From an uncultured Glaciecola sp. (GTDB taxonomy: Bacteria; Pseudomonadota; Gammaproteobacteria; Enterobacterales; Alteromonadaceae), in contig CANMCE010000007.1 in NCBI GenBank assembly GCA_947496235.1, positions 62,001 through 126,000 on the forward strand: DNA of 64,000 nucleotides, given 5' to 3'. Position 1 is the stretch's first letter. Each line of letters starts with the position of its first letter. The position numbers were made by a program, and so were the translations under genes. Of the stretch, positions 10,806 to 19,933 are shown in pieces. The notes beneath the pieces are model-generated. The model was not told the DNA's origin. It saw only the letters and a list, made by a program, of their open reading frames with translations, and did no database searches.

Positions 10806-10861
10806 CTTTTTTTTATTCCAGTTAGAATTTTCATATAACAACATAAATTACGAATGACATT

Positions 10862-11167
10862 ATGGCAGATTGGAACGGCAAATATATTCACCCTTATGCG
10901 GAACATGGGAAAAAAAGTGAACAGGTAAAAAAGGTCACAGTGTCTATTCCGATAAAAGTGTTGAAAGTGTTAACAGACGAGCGCACTCGACGCCAGGTGA
11001 ATAACTTACGTCATGCAACCAATTCAGAATTGCTTTGTGAAGCTTTTCTTCATGCATTTACCGGTCAACCTTTACCGAATGATGACGACTTGCGCAAAGA
11101 TAACCCTGAAAAAATTTCTGCAGAAGCAAGACGCATTATGGCAGAAATGAAAGAAGGCAAGTCTTAG
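10862..11167 (+). CDS. metJ: Methionine regulon repressor MetJ
   Basis: Ribbon-helix-helix repressor that uses S-adenosylmethionine as corepressor. The 101 residues keep the DNA-binding strand [15 protein letters not shown] and the following helices ([34 protein letters not shown]). They are close to E. coli MetJ in length (105). It is divergent from metF with met boxes between, consistent with control of both genes. Confidence 0.98.
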   Translation: MADWNGKYIHPYAEHGKKSEQVKKVTVSIPIKVLKVLTDERTRRQVNNLRHATNSELLCEAFLHAFTGQPLPNDDDLRKDNPEKISAEARRIMAEMKEGKS

Positions 11168-11198
11168 CACAGCCATCATGCAAATCTAAGTCGAGTTT

Positions 11199-11852
11199 CT
11201 AGTTTTTTAACGACGCAATAAACTCGTCAGATTCTTTTATCGCTGCGCTCATTTGCTGAAGTAGAGTTTTGACATCTCGTTGAATGGTATTCAACTCTCC
11301 CTGCAATGCACCGATGGCGTTAGCGTTCAAATTATGTTTAAGATAAAGTACATTATCGTTTAATGCGGTTAATACAGGTGGCATACTTGCTTCAACCTTA
11401 CGCATAGATTTCAGTAAATTTTGGTACTTTGCCTTGGTTGTGTCTAATTTCCTTTTACTATCACGACGTAAATTAGCATTTGAGATCTCATCCAACTCAG
11501 ATTCCCATTCACGAAATAAAGAGCCAGCTACGGATTCGACTTTATCAATTCTTGTGGAAACCTCTTCTGCGGCTTCTTTACTTGCTTGATATTGGTCATT
11601 GAGCTCATTGTATACATCTTCTAGCTCCCCACCATCAAAATTGATTAAAGCACTGAATTCTTCTAATGCACTGGAAAACTGTTCTTGAGCTTCTTGTTGC
11701 GTTTCTTGAGCATCTTCAACTCTATCCACCAGAATATCGCGTTTTTCTATTCCTATGCTTTCCCACATATCGAAGTATGCGTCTTGAATTGTTGAGGTAC
11801 AACTTGAAACCAAACCTAGACTTAATATGAACATAATTGCAAATAAACGCAT
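11199..11852 (-). CDS. DUF2959 lipoprotein, coiled-coil
   Basis: A predicted outer-membrane or periplasmic lipoprotein of about 217 residues, family DUF2959, function unknown. The N-terminus is a lipoprotein signal with lipobox-like LVSSC. The rest is almost entirely charged, heptad-rich helix, suggesting a long coiled coil. I chose the ATG at 11852 because AAGGA lies 7 bp before it; an upstream in-frame ATG at 11879 would add nine residues before the signal. It is a single gene, convergent with metJ. Confidence 0.82.
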   Translation of the reverse strand: MRLFAIMFILSLGLVSSCTSTIQDAYFDMWESIGIEKRDILVDRVEDAQETQQEAQEQFSSALEEFSALINFDGGELEDVYNELNDQYQASKEAAEEVSTRIDKVESVAGSLFREWESELDEISNANLRRDSKRKLDTTKAKYQNLLKSMRKVEASMPPVLTALNDNVLYLKHNLNANAIGALQGELNTIQRDVKTLLQQMSAAIKESDEFIASLKN

Positions 11853-12034
11853 TGCATAATCCTTGTATTTAACTATCAAATGGCCAAAAGATACTCGAGT
11901 TTGATGATTTAACGTTTGAGTTTTAAGTAAATTTATTGGTAATCTGAGTAAAGTGCTTTATTTATTCAGTAAATATACACCAAAACATAATCAATCTGTA
12001 CCTCGATGAAAGGTTGAGAACAAAAGAGCATTGA

Positions 12035-12955
12035 ATGCCATTTAGATCACTGAAAATTGATGTTTCAAATGAACATAAACTTCACGTAGAACTTGCAGGA
12101 AACCCTGACGGCATACCTTTCTTGTTTGTGCATGGCGGTCCCGGTGCTAGCATATCAAACTGTTATAAATGGCCTTTTGATTTAAATAAACACTTTGTTG
12201 TTGCCTTTGATCAAAGGGGATGTGGTCAATCAAAACCTTTTGCTAGCCTTAATGACAATAACACATGGGCTTTAATCGAAGACATAGAGAAAATTCGTAA
12301 TCACTTACAGATTGAAACTTGGGGGGTATTTGGCGGTTCTTGGGGAGCTACCCTGTCTCTTATTTATGCGATCAAACATCCATCTCATGTGTCTAAACTG
12401 ATATTAAGAGGCGTGTTTTTAGCAAGATCCAAAGATGCTGAGTTTTTTCTTACTCCAGAAGGCGCAGCTGCGCATTTTTTCCCCCTAGACTATCAAAAGT
12501 TTATTTCTGTCATTCAAGGAAAAAAAACAGCAGCTAATATCTTGCATGAGTACTATGGCTTAATGACAAACAGTGAGCTTGAAGTACGCAAAAATGCTTA
12601 CCAACGTTGGTTTGCATGGGAGTTAGCGATTTCTCGCCTGATAAAAGAAAATATAGAGGTTATTCCTGACGCTAAATTTGTTGAAACTCTTGCATTAATG
12701 GAATGCCACTATTTAATCAACAATTGTTTTATTGAAGAAAACTACATTTTAGATAACTGTCATATTATTCAAGACATTCCCTGCGAAATCGTGCATGGTC
12801 GATATGATCTTGTATGCATGGCGAGTGGTGCAATTGAACTTGCCCAGCAACTTCCCAAAGCAAATCTTCACATAATTGAAAACGCTGGACACAGTGCCCT
12901 TGAGACACAAATTCGAAATAAACTCATAGATATAATGAGACAACATAATGAGTAG
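12035..12955 (+). CDS. Proline iminopeptidase-like alpha/beta hydrolase (S33)
   Basis: Predicted to release N-terminal proline from peptides. The 306-residue cytoplasmic protein has the oxyanion motif HGGPGAS, the DQRGCGQSKP motif typical of proline iminopeptidases, the nucleophile elbow GGSWGATLS, a late aspartate (GRYDLVC) and a catalytic histidine (NAGHSALE). The cap domain differs somewhat from the usual 313-320-residue enzymes, so substrate choice is inferred only at family level. It ends 6 bp before dtd and probably shares its transcript. Confidence 0.88.
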   Translation: MPFRSLKIDVSNEHKLHVELAGNPDGIPFLFVHGGPGASISNCYKWPFDLNKHFVVAFDQRGCGQSKPFASLNDNNTWALIEDIEKIRNHLQIETWGVFGGSWGATLSLIYAIKHPSHVSKLILRGVFLARSKDAEFFLTPEGAAAHFFPLDYQKFISVIQGKKTAANILHEYYGLMTNSELEVRKNAYQRWFAWELAISRLIKENIEVIPDAKFVETLALMECHYLINNCFIEENYILDNCHIIQDIPCEIVHGRYDLVCMASGAIELAQQLPKANLHIIENAGHSALETQIRNKLIDIMRQHNE

Positions 12956-12961
12956 CAGTAA

Positions 12962-13399
12962 ATGATAGGATTAATTCAACGAGTATCCCAAGCTCAAGTT
13001 GATGTGGCGGGGCAAACAATTGGTAAAATAGGTGCTGGCATCCTTTTATTGCTAGGCATTGAAAAAACTGACACCCAAACCGATATTGAAAAACTCGCTA
13101 AGAAAATAATGCATTATCGAATTTTTCCAGACCAAGACGGAAAAATGAATCTGAGTTTATTGGACACGCAAAAAGAACTGCTAGTAGTTTCACAATTTAC
13201 TCTAGTGGCCGAGACCAACAAAGGCAATCGTCCTGGATTTTCAAAAGGGGCTTCACCAGAAGAAGGTAAACGTCTGTATGAGGCTTTTTTAGCACATATT
13301 GAGCAACAATATGGGCCTTGTGAGTGCGGAGAGTTTGGCGCAGATATGCAAGTTTCATTAATCAATGACGGCCCAGTGACCTTTTACTTTCAAACCTGA
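12962..13399 (+). CDS. dtd: D-aminoacyl-tRNA deacylase
   Basis: Hydrolyses D-amino acids wrongly attached to tRNA. The 145-residue protein has the N-terminal MIGLIQRVSQAQV, the catalytic SQFTL motif and the C-terminal NDGPVTF motif (NxGPVT, cross-subunit chirality filter). It follows the iminopeptidase gene by 6 bp. The segment coding LLDTQKE contains the first copy of the dispersed 10-bp word in this window. Confidence 0.97.
   Translation: MIGLIQRVSQAQVDVAGQTIGKIGAGILLLLGIEKTDTQTDIEKLAKKIMHYRIFPDQDGKMNLSLLDTQKELLVVSQFTLVAETNKGNRPGFSKGASPEEGKRLYEAFLAHIEQQYGPCECGEFGADMQVSLINDGPVTFYFQT
13162..13171 (+). repeat. Dispersed 10-bp word, exact GGACACGCAA (inside dtd)
   Basis: Exact copy read as codons GAC ACG CAA (Asp-Thr-Gln) in dtd. 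This is the leftmost copy; none is seen in the first 13.1 kb. Confidence 0.85.
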
Positions 13400-13467
13400 G
13401 GACAGGTGCAATTTGTTTACACAAACTATACAATATTCTACTTTGAATCACAGATGGATGTAACAGC

Positions 13468-14370
13468 TTGTTGATTGTGAACACACCGAAAACCGAAACG
13501 GAACTTGCGGAATACTTTGAATTTCGATGGTCTCATTTACGTAAACCTTGGGGCTTTCCTGAAGGGTCAGAAAAAGATGAATATGAAAGCGTTAGCGAGC
13601 ACCGCACAATAAAAAATCAAATGGGTGAAATTGTTGCTTGTGGACGCGTGCATTTAAATACTGCCGAAGAAGCACAGATTCGTCATATTGCTGTGGAGAC
13701 TACCTACCGACGTAAGGGAGTCGGTAAAATGATTCTTCAAGCCCTTGAATCGGTTGCAAGAGAGATGGGAGCTGAACGAGCAGTTACAAATTCTCGAGAA
13801 ACCTCTATAGACTTTTTTCAAGATTGTGGCTTTGAAGTTATCGACGATGCACCCGAAGAATTAGGTAAATTAAAACGCAAACAAATGCGTAAGATTCTAA
13901 ATGACCACAATGCATTAATTTTGCATCCTAAATGGTGCAAAGAGTTACAGGATACTTGGCACGAAAAAATTCCTATTACTGAGCACATGGGAATAAAACT
14001 CTACCAATATACTGAGCGCACTATAGAAACTCGCGCATCATTAAACAAAAACGTTAATTTACACGGCAGTATGTTTGCAGGTAGCATCTATTCTCAAGCC
14101 ACATTAACCGGTTGGGGCATGATATTTTTGCAATTGAAACAAAAAGGACTGGATGGGGAAATAGTGTTAGGAGATGCTAATATTCACTATCACAAACCTA
14201 TAACCATGCGACCTAGAGCAATTTGCAATATAGAAAGTGTGAGGACTAAATTCGCAATTTTAGAAAGAGGCAAAAAATGCCCTGTTTCTTTAAAAGTCGA
14301 TATTTTAGACGGTGATCAGTCGGTCGCTGAATTCTCAGGACAATATTGGGTATTACCTCCCAGCCAATAA
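13468..14370 (+). CDS. GNAT acetyltransferase fused to YiiD-type hotdog thioesterase domain
   Basis: A 300-residue two-domain protein. Residues about 1-140 form a GNAT acetyltransferase (acetyl-CoA loop in YRRKGVGKMIL). Residues about 155-300 form a YiiD-C putative thioesterase hotdog domain (NLHGSMFAGSIYSQATLTGWG). The architecture is that of E. coli YiiD; the related Pseudomonas FabY is a fatty-acid initiating ketosynthase, so a lipid role is possible but unproven. The start is unclear: TTG at 13468, TTG at 13471 and GTG at 13477 are all in frame without a strong ribosome site. Confidence 0.82.
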   Translation: MLIVNTPKTETELAEYFEFRWSHLRKPWGFPEGSEKDEYESVSEHRTIKNQMGEIVACGRVHLNTAEEAQIRHIAVETTYRRKGVGKMILQALESVAREMGAERAVTNSRETSIDFFQDCGFEVIDDAPEELGKLKRKQMRKILNDHNALILHPKWCKELQDTWHEKIPITEHMGIKLYQYTERTIETRASLNKNVNLHGSMFAGSIYSQATLTGWGMIFLQLKQKGLDGEIVLGDANIHYHKPITMRPRAICNIESVRTKFAILERGKKCPVSLKVDILDGDQSVAEFSGQYWVLPPSQ

Positions 14371-14371
14371 A

Positions 14372-14394
14372 AAAGGCAGCTCTACGCTGCCTTT
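14372..14394. terminator. Bidirectional intrinsic terminator
   Basis: AAAGGCAGC, a 5-nt loop and GCTGCCTTT form a 9-bp perfect stem between the convergent GNAT-hotdog gene and rpoH. A-rich and T-rich flanks allow it to work on both strands. Confidence 0.88.
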
Positions 14395-14412
14395 GATATT
14401 TATTTATGAAGT

Positions 14413-15264
14413 CTAACGCATTGCTGCTTGTAGCTTTTTCATAGCGTTCTTTTCAATCTGTCTCACTCTTTCTGCTGACACTTCATATTCATCAGCCAGA
14501 TCTTGTAAGGTCTTCTTATCGTCAGACAACCATCTAGTTTCAATTATATGCTGACTTCTTTCATCGAGCGTCTTAATTGCTGTGTACAGACGTTTAGTTG
14601 CGGCTGAATCCCAATCATTATCGATCACTGTTGATTCAACATCCGCAGATTTATCTTCAAGATATTGCGCTGGCGAAAAAGTCGTAGATTCGTCGTCATC
14701 ATTCGATAAATCAAACGCTTGATCTTGGCTGCTCATTCGAGCTTCCATTTGCAACACTTCTTTGGTGCTAACACCTAATTCTTCCGCTACAGTCTGCACT
14801 TCGTCATGGGTGAACCAACCTAAACGCTTTTTCGCCTTACGTAGATTAAAAAACAATTTACGTTGCGCTTTAGTTGTTGCAACTTTTACAATACGCCAAT
14901 TTTTAAGAACGTATTCATGAATTTCTGCTTTAATCCAATGCACAGCAAAAGACACTAAGCGAACACCTACAGTAGGATCAAATCGTTTGACGGCTTTCAT
15001 CAAACCAATATTGCCTTCTTGAATTAAATCAGCTTGAGGCAATCCATAACCTGAGTAAGATTTTGCGATATGCACTACAAAACGCAAATGCGACATAACC
15101 AGCTTTCTCGCAGCTTCCAAATCACCTTCGTTTTGTAATCTCTCACCTAAACGCTTTTCTTCCTCGGCGGATAACATGTCAATACCAGATACAGCTTGCA
15201 TGTAGCTTTCGATACTACCGCTCGCAGGTACTGATAGCGCAAATGATTGCATGTTTTGACTCAT
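14413..15264 (-). CDS. rpoH: Heat-shock sigma factor sigma-32
   Basis: Directs RNA polymerase to heat-shock promoters. The 283-residue protein contains region 2 ([19 protein letters not shown]), the RpoH-specific box with [18 protein letters not shown], and region 4 ([13 protein letters not shown] and [17 protein letters not shown]). It lies near ftsYEX as in many gammaproteobacteria, but the two tandem EAL-HDOD genes separate them here. The 229-bp region upstream, shared with the divergent EAL-HDOD gene, must hold its promoter. I cannot judge the mRNA thermosensor by eye. Confidence 0.98.
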   Translation of the reverse strand: MSQNMQSFALSVPASGSIESYMQAVSGIDMLSAEEEKRLGERLQNEGDLEAARKLVMSHLRFVVHIAKSYSGYGLPQADLIQEGNIGLMKAVKRFDPTVGVRLVSFAVHWIKAEIHEYVLKNWRIVKVATTKAQRKLFFNLRKAKKRLGWFTHDEVQTVAEELGVSTKEVLQMEARMSSQDQAFDLSNDDDESTTFSPAQYLEDKSADVESTVIDNDWDSAATKRLYTAIKTLDERSQHIIETRWLSDDKKTLQDLADEYEVSAERVRQIEKNAMKKLQAAMR

Positions 15265-15493
15265 TGTTTCTCCAATTACTTAAGCTTTAAATTAAGACCA
15301 ATTTTTACCCAGAAAGTTCCTTGAACCTTACATTTTAAGCGTATTTTTAACACATCTATTAAATATAAGGATTATTATATAAAATACAACCCAAATTCGC
15401 TATATTTTCCTGTGAACTCTAGTACAGTCACAGCTCATGATTTGCGATCGCCAGTTTGTATCTGTCCATAACGATAAAAGGTGTTAGTACATA

Positions 15494-16732
15494 ATGTTTG
15501 CCTATGTTGCCAGACAAGCCATATATACGGTCGAGAAAGATGTTTTCGCTTACGAACTATTATTTAGAGACGGCAAGCGTAATTGTTTTCCCGACATTTC
15601 GCCCGATACAGCAACTAGTACTATGTTAACCGATAGCCATCTGAGTATTGGTTTGGAAAACATTACCTTTCAAAAAACAGCATTTATCAACTTCCATGAG
15701 GATACACTTTTATACAGGTTTCCTTCGACTTTAGATCCTTTATCGACAGTTATAGAAATCGTTGAATCGGTAAAAGTTACAGAAGCTCTGATTCAAGCAT
15801 TAGAGCACGTTAGAGATTTAGGCTATTCGTTGGCCCTAGACGACTATAATTTTGATCCTAAGTGGGAGCCATTAATCCCATTAGTGAAATATATCAAAAT
15901 AGAATCGTCGGTGGTGAGCAATGCCAATGATTTCGTACTTGGCAAAATCGAAAAACTTCTTACCGCGGAAAAAGTGCTGATAGCAGAAAAAGTTGAAACA
16001 ATTGACGAATTTGTACTGCTGGAAAAAATGGGTTTTACACTTTTTCAGGGTTACTTTTTATCCAAACCTGAAATAGTCGAACACAAGAAAATAGAAGTAG
16101 CCCTTTCCTCAGTAATTGAACTTGTTGGTATTAGTGCTAAAGCCGAATTTGATTTTGATGAGGTGAATGAAATTTTTGAAAAAGATTTGGGCCTGTCATA
16201 TAAATTAATGCGTTTTATTAACAACCCGACGCTCAATAAAAGACAGAAAATTAATTCTTTGGGACACGCACTAAAATTTTTAGGCAGTATCGAGTTAAAA
16301 AAATTCATTGCTCTGCTTGCCATCGCTAATTTAAAAGGTGATAAACCCATGGATTTAATCACCACCAGCCTTACACGAGCGCATTTTTGTAAGCGGCTTT
16401 CAGAATTATTAGCGTTTAAAGAAAATCCTCCCGAAGGATTTATTTTGGGATTATTTTCGTTAGTGGATGCACTTATCGATATTCCAATGCCCAAGGTCAC
16501 CAAATCTTTGCCATTCTCTGAACAAGTAAATACTGCGCTATGTCAAAAATTTCAGTCGGATGAAAGCCCGCTAAGTGATTTGTTAGCCTTGTGTATCGCC
16601 TTTGAACGAGCGCATTGGAAAGCTATCGAGTATCTGTGTAGCAAATTAAGCATTGAAGAAGCTCAAGGCTTCGAAGCCTATTATGACGCAATGAAATGGG
16701 CGGAAGATATGCGAAAAAGTTTGCCTAGCTAA
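15494..16732 (+). CDS. EAL-HDOD signalling protein (copy 1)
   Basis: A 412-residue cytoplasmic protein with an N-terminal EAL-like domain (about 1-200) and a C-terminal HDOD domain (about 205-400), the YuxH architecture. The EAL motif position reads YELLFRDG and the metal-binding residues of active phosphodiesterases are largely absent, so it probably binds rather than cleaves cyclic di-GMP, or has lost both. HDOD domains scaffold signalling complexes. A ribosome site (AAGGTG) precedes the start. A second related gene follows 194 bp downstream in the same direction, probably from an old duplication. Confidence 0.88.
   Translation: MFAYVARQAIYTVEKDVFAYELLFRDGKRNCFPDISPDTATSTMLTDSHLSIGLENITFQKTAFINFHEDTLLYRFPSTLDPLSTVIEIVESVKVTEALIQALEHVRDLGYSLALDDYNFDPKWEPLIPLVKYIKIESSVVSNANDFVLGKIEKLLTAEKVLIAEKVETIDEFVLLEKMGFTLFQGYFLSKPEIVEHKKIEVALSSVIELVGISAKAEFDFDEVNEIFEKDLGLSYKLMRFINNPTLNKRQKINSLGHALKFLGSIELKKFIALLAIANLKGDKPMDLITTSLTRAHFCKRLSELLAFKENPPEGFILGLFSLVDALIDIPMPKVTKSLPFSEQVNTALCQKFQSDESPLSDLLALCIAFERAHWKAIEYLCSKLSIEEAQGFEAYYDAMKWAEDMRKSLPS
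16262..16271 (+). repeat. Near-match of dispersed word (GGACACGCAC, inside EAL-HDOD copy 1)
   Basis: One mismatch at the last base. Read as GGA CAC GCA (Gly-His-Ala), the frame also used by exact copies in gluQRS and tatD. Confidence 0.45.
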
Positions 16733-16781
16733 TCTAAACTTTATTAGATTTCACATCATATCTGACATAATTTCTAAAAAC

Positions 16782-16852
16782 TGAGTGTCCCATTCTAATT
16801 AACCTATTTTTTTCTAGGACACGCAATTTCTAAAAAAGAAATTTGCGTGTCC
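16782..16852. repeat. Cluster of dispersed words with an inverted pair between the EAL-HDOD genes
   Basis: A near-match CTGAGTGTCC lies at 16782. An exact GGACACGCAA (16817-16826) faces an exact TTGCGTGTCC (16843-16852). The facing copies plus the flanking TTTCT/AGAAA form a stem of about 15 bp with one bulged base and a short A-rich loop. There is no U-run directly after the stem on either strand, so terminator function is only possible. It sits just downstream of EAL-HDOD copy 1. Confidence 0.85.
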
Positions 16853-16926
16853 CATTATAAAAATTTAACCATCACGTATTCGCGCCGATAACACTCTAAA
16901 GTATTCGCATTTTTAGGGTAAAAGTA

Positions 16927-18156
16927 ATGATAGTTTTCGCTCGTGAACCTATTTTCACTAGCAATGAAAAGGTATTCGCCTATCAATTAGTGTTCAATGA
17001 AAGCATTGGGCATGTATTTGATCCTGAAAATATTAAATTAGCGCGTTCTCCGGAAGATACTGGTGGGGTAGCTTGGCCACAGCTATTAGAAGGCTTTACT
17101 AGTCTCATCACCATTACCAAAGAACAGCTTTTTAATCCTATACCTGAAGATTTCCCACCTGATGACACTATGTTAGAAATCGATAAGTTCGATGAGGATG
17201 ATCCTGCTTTTGTAGAACGTATTAACGCTCTTAAAAAAATCGGATACAGAATTATTGCAGGCGATAAAAACCCCTTATCTGAATTTGTTATTAAGCACTG
17301 CGATATTCTAAAAGTGAGTATCAACAAAATCTCGCCTTATGAAGTGAAAGAACTGCGTAATCAAACGATAAACCCAAAAATAAAACTTATCGTTACTGAC
17401 GTTCAAACACAGGCGTCTTTCAAAAAGTGTGTTGAGGTAGGCTTTGACTATTATCAAGGTTATTTCTTTTTAACTCGCAAGAAGACCAATCATTCTGACG
17501 AATTACCCGCTAACAAAGTCGCAATATTTAATCTCATCAGTCAAATTTCCCAACCTAGTTTAGATATGAAAAAGATTAGGGTGATATTCGAACATGATGC
17601 CACACTCACCTATTTATTGATGAGGTTCATTAATAACCCCATGATCAATAAATATCATGAAATAAAGTCGATTAAACATGCACTTGCTTATTTAGGTGAG
17701 GTAATGCTAAGGAAATTTGTTGCAATAGTATCTTTGGCTCAATTAAATACTGGCAACACTTCTGAGCTTTTGCAAGTTGCGTTAATTAGGGCTAAGTTCT
17801 GCGAATCTATCTCGGAAACTCACGATGGAAAAGAAGAATCCCTAAGTGCGTTTTTAACAGGATTATTTTCGTTAATTGATGTCATTCTAGATAGAGACAT
17901 GGCTATTTTAATGGACAAAGTTCAATTGGCACTTGAGATCAAGTTAGCATTGACTCAAAAACAAGGGACACTGCATCATTATGTAAAAATTTGCCAAGGT
18001 ATCGAGTCTGCACATTGGCAAACCTTAAAACAAAACTGTGAACAAGTCGAAGTAGAGCACGAAATCGCAAAAAGCGTCTATTTAGAATCAGTGCGTTGGG
18101 CTAATAGTTTTTCAATCCCTGAATCTAACGTATATCCTGTAGCCAGAGTGCATTAA
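16927..18156 (+). CDS. EAL-HDOD signalling protein (copy 2)
   Basis: A 409-residue relative of the preceding gene with the same order: degenerate EAL domain (about 1-190; the start MIVFAREPIFTSNEKVFAYQ parallels copy 1) and HDOD domain (about 200-400; FINNPMINKYHEIKSIKHAL matches FINNPTLNKRQKINSLGHAL in copy 1). The EAL motif is even more degraded (YQLVFNES), so no phosphodiesterase activity is expected. AGGG before the start is a fair ribosome site. Its stop lies 2 bp from the stop of convergent ftsX. Confidence 0.86.
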   Translation: MIVFAREPIFTSNEKVFAYQLVFNESIGHVFDPENIKLARSPEDTGGVAWPQLLEGFTSLITITKEQLFNPIPEDFPPDDTMLEIDKFDEDDPAFVERINALKKIGYRIIAGDKNPLSEFVIKHCDILKVSINKISPYEVKELRNQTINPKIKLIVTDVQTQASFKKCVEVGFDYYQGYFFLTRKKTNHSDELPANKVAIFNLISQISQPSLDMKKIRVIFEHDATLTYLLMRFINNPMINKYHEIKSIKHALAYLGEVMLRKFVAIVSLAQLNTGNTSELLQVALIRAKFCESISETHDGKEESLSAFLTGLFSLIDVILDRDMAILMDKVQLALEIKLALTQKQGTLHHYVKICQGIESAHWQTLKQNCEQVEVEHEIAKSVYLESVRWANSFSIPESNVYPVARVH

Positions 18157-18158
18157 TT

Positions 18159-19139
18159 CTATTCTGGCTCAATATCTTTTACATGTCTTTGTACTGACAA
18201 GAATGAACCTATGAGTCCCATAGCGACGCTTATTAATAGCATAATCCCTATAGCACCAAACTCTAATCCAGTGATATCAATATTGATGCGGTAAAGTTCA
18301 AAGACATCTTGTAGATTCCAATCAATCCAAACTAACACTAGGCTGATTGTTAGCCATGCTATTAATCCTCCTATCAGTCCAAACCAAAAACCGGTGTAAA
18401 GAAACGGACGATGAATAAACGCATCTGTCGCCCCCACCAGTTTCATTACTAATATCTCTTCTTTCTTATTCAATATATTTAATCTAATGGTATTGCCAAT
18501 AATTAAAACCACAGCAAAGAAAAGTAAAAACGCAAGTAAGAATACTAGTTCTTTAGCGACTTCTAAAACTGCATACAAGCGCTCTAACCATTCGATATCA
18601 AGTTTGCCTAGTTCAACCTCACGTTCTTGCTTTAACTTGTCTAACAATATCGCGGCAGAGGTGGGCGCGGCATGTCGACTGGTTGGCGTGACTCTAACAA
18701 CTGCTGGCAAGGGGTTAGTGTCTAAGTAGCCAATGGCGTCACCTAATCCAGACAGGGCTTCAAATTCTTTAAGCGCCTGTTCTGAAGACATGTAAGACAC
18801 GCTATCAATTTCTGGCCACAATGAGATCCGAGTAACCAACTGTTGAGCCGCTTGTTCACTAACATTTTCTTTAAGGAATAATGAAACTTCTGACGCTTGT
18901 TGCCATTGCTGGCTGACTTGCTCAGTGTTTTTAACAACAATATAAAGCGTACCAGGCAGGGTGAGACTAAATCCAAGTACTCCAATCGTCATTAAACTTG
19001 CGAATGGTGTTCGGTAAAGCTCCCCTAGGCTGAAAAAAGCTTGCCTAATATGATCAACAAAAAACATGACAAAACGCTGAAATATACCAATTTTGTGATA
19101 TACAGCACCGTGTTTTCTTTCTTTGAATAAGATACTCAT
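18159..19139 (-). CDS. ftsX: Cell division protein FtsX
   Basis: Inner-membrane partner of FtsE that transmits ATP hydrolysis to periplasmic amidase activators such as EnvC (also in this window). The 326-residue protein has a cytoplasmic N-terminus, one TM (about residue 50-70), a periplasmic domain, and three TMs in the C-terminal FtsX permease domain (VGATDAFIHRPFLYTGFWFG). It overlaps ftsE by 4 bp. Confidence 0.96.
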   Translation of the reverse strand: MSILFKERKHGAVYHKIGIFQRFVMFFVDHIRQAFFSLGELYRTPFASLMTIGVLGFSLTLPGTLYIVVKNTEQVSQQWQQASEVSLFLKENVSEQAAQQLVTRISLWPEIDSVSYMSSEQALKEFEALSGLGDAIGYLDTNPLPAVVRVTPTSRHAAPTSAAILLDKLKQEREVELGKLDIEWLERLYAVLEVAKELVFLLAFLLFFAVVLIIGNTIRLNILNKKEEILVMKLVGATDAFIHRPFLYTGFWFGLIGGLIAWLTISLVLVWIDWNLQDVFELYRINIDITGLEFGAIGIMLLISVAMGLIGSFLSVQRHVKDIEPE

Positions 19140-19825
19140 GGCGCTTCAAAATCCTCGGCCGGACTTAAACCATCAGTAATCATTTTGCCATTTTTAAGTG
19201 TTAGGGTGCGATATTTCATGCGCGCTATCAAGCCAAGATCATGGGTTGCAATCAATACAGAGACCCCTGCCTGATTAAAATCTTCAAATAGACGAATGAT
19301 TTCCATAGAAAGTTTAGGATCAAGATTACCCGTAGGCTCATCAGCTAGAAGTAATGGTGGGCGATTGACAACAGCTCTGGCAATACCTACGCGCTGCTGT
19401 TCCCCTCCAGATAGCATAATTGGCAGGTTTTTAGCCTTGTTACGTAGGCCTACCATATCTAAAGCGGCATGCACTCTAGATTCGATGTTTTTTCGGCTAT
19501 GGCCTTCTATCACAAGGGGAAGCGCCACATTATCGTAGACAGTTCTGTCCATTAATAAATGATGACTTTGAAATATCATGCCTATATCCCGCCGAATGTA
19601 GGCGATATGTTTACGTTTGATAGAGCTTAAATCATGCCCATTTATAAACACATTCCCCACTGTTGGGCGTTCCATGATACTAATAAGCTTCAAAAGCGTA
19701 CTTTTTCCTGCACCTGAATGCCCGGTTAAAAAAGCCATTTCACCTCTTTCTAGATGAAAGTCTACCATCGACAGAGCTTGTTGCCCGCCATGATAGGTTT
19801 TGCTTACTTTTTCAAATCTAATCAT
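19136..19825 (-). CDS. ftsE: Cell division ATP-binding protein FtsE
   Basis: ABC ATPase of the FtsEX complex. The 229 residues hold Walker A ([13 protein letters not shown]), the signature [14 protein letters not shown], Walker B ([12 protein letters not shown]) and the switch histidine (ATHD). It starts 108 bp after the ftsY stop and overlaps ftsX by 4 bp, giving the standard ftsY-ftsE-ftsX order. The gap before it holds one copy of the dispersed word. Confidence 0.97.
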   Translation of the reverse strand: MIRFEKVSKTYHGGQQALSMVDFHLERGEMAFLTGHSGAGKSTLLKLISIMERPTVGNVFINGHDLSSIKRKHIAYIRRDIGMIFQSHHLLMDRTVYDNVALPLVIEGHSRKNIESRVHAALDMVGLRNKAKNLPIMLSGGEQQRVGIARAVVNRPPLLLADEPTGNLDPKLSMEIIRLFEDFNQAGVSVLIATHDLGLIARMKYRTLTLKNGKMITDGLSPAEDFEAP

Positions 19826-19859
19826 TCAATAACGCTTTCTTTAACTAATATTCCAAACA

Positions 19860-19869
19860 GGACACGCAA
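19860..19869 (+). repeat. Dispersed 10-bp word, exact GGACACGCAA (ftsE-ftsY gap)
   Basis: Exact intergenic copy followed by a T-run, in the 108-bp space between ftsY and ftsE. Confidence 0.85.
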
Positions 19870-19933
19870 TTTTTTCACATATGCTTTAGCTTACCCTAAC
19901 AGGGCTTCCAATTTTTAACTAACTTAATATTTT

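Noticed and set aside
16737-16926. CRISPR array suggested by clustered repeats
   Set aside because: Copies are 10 bp, irregularly spaced and in both orientations; no spacers of uniform length and no cas genes nearby.
17941-17980. GGACACTGCA in EAL-HDOD copy 2 as a repeat word
   Set aside because: Two or more mismatches or an indel relative to both words; not counted.
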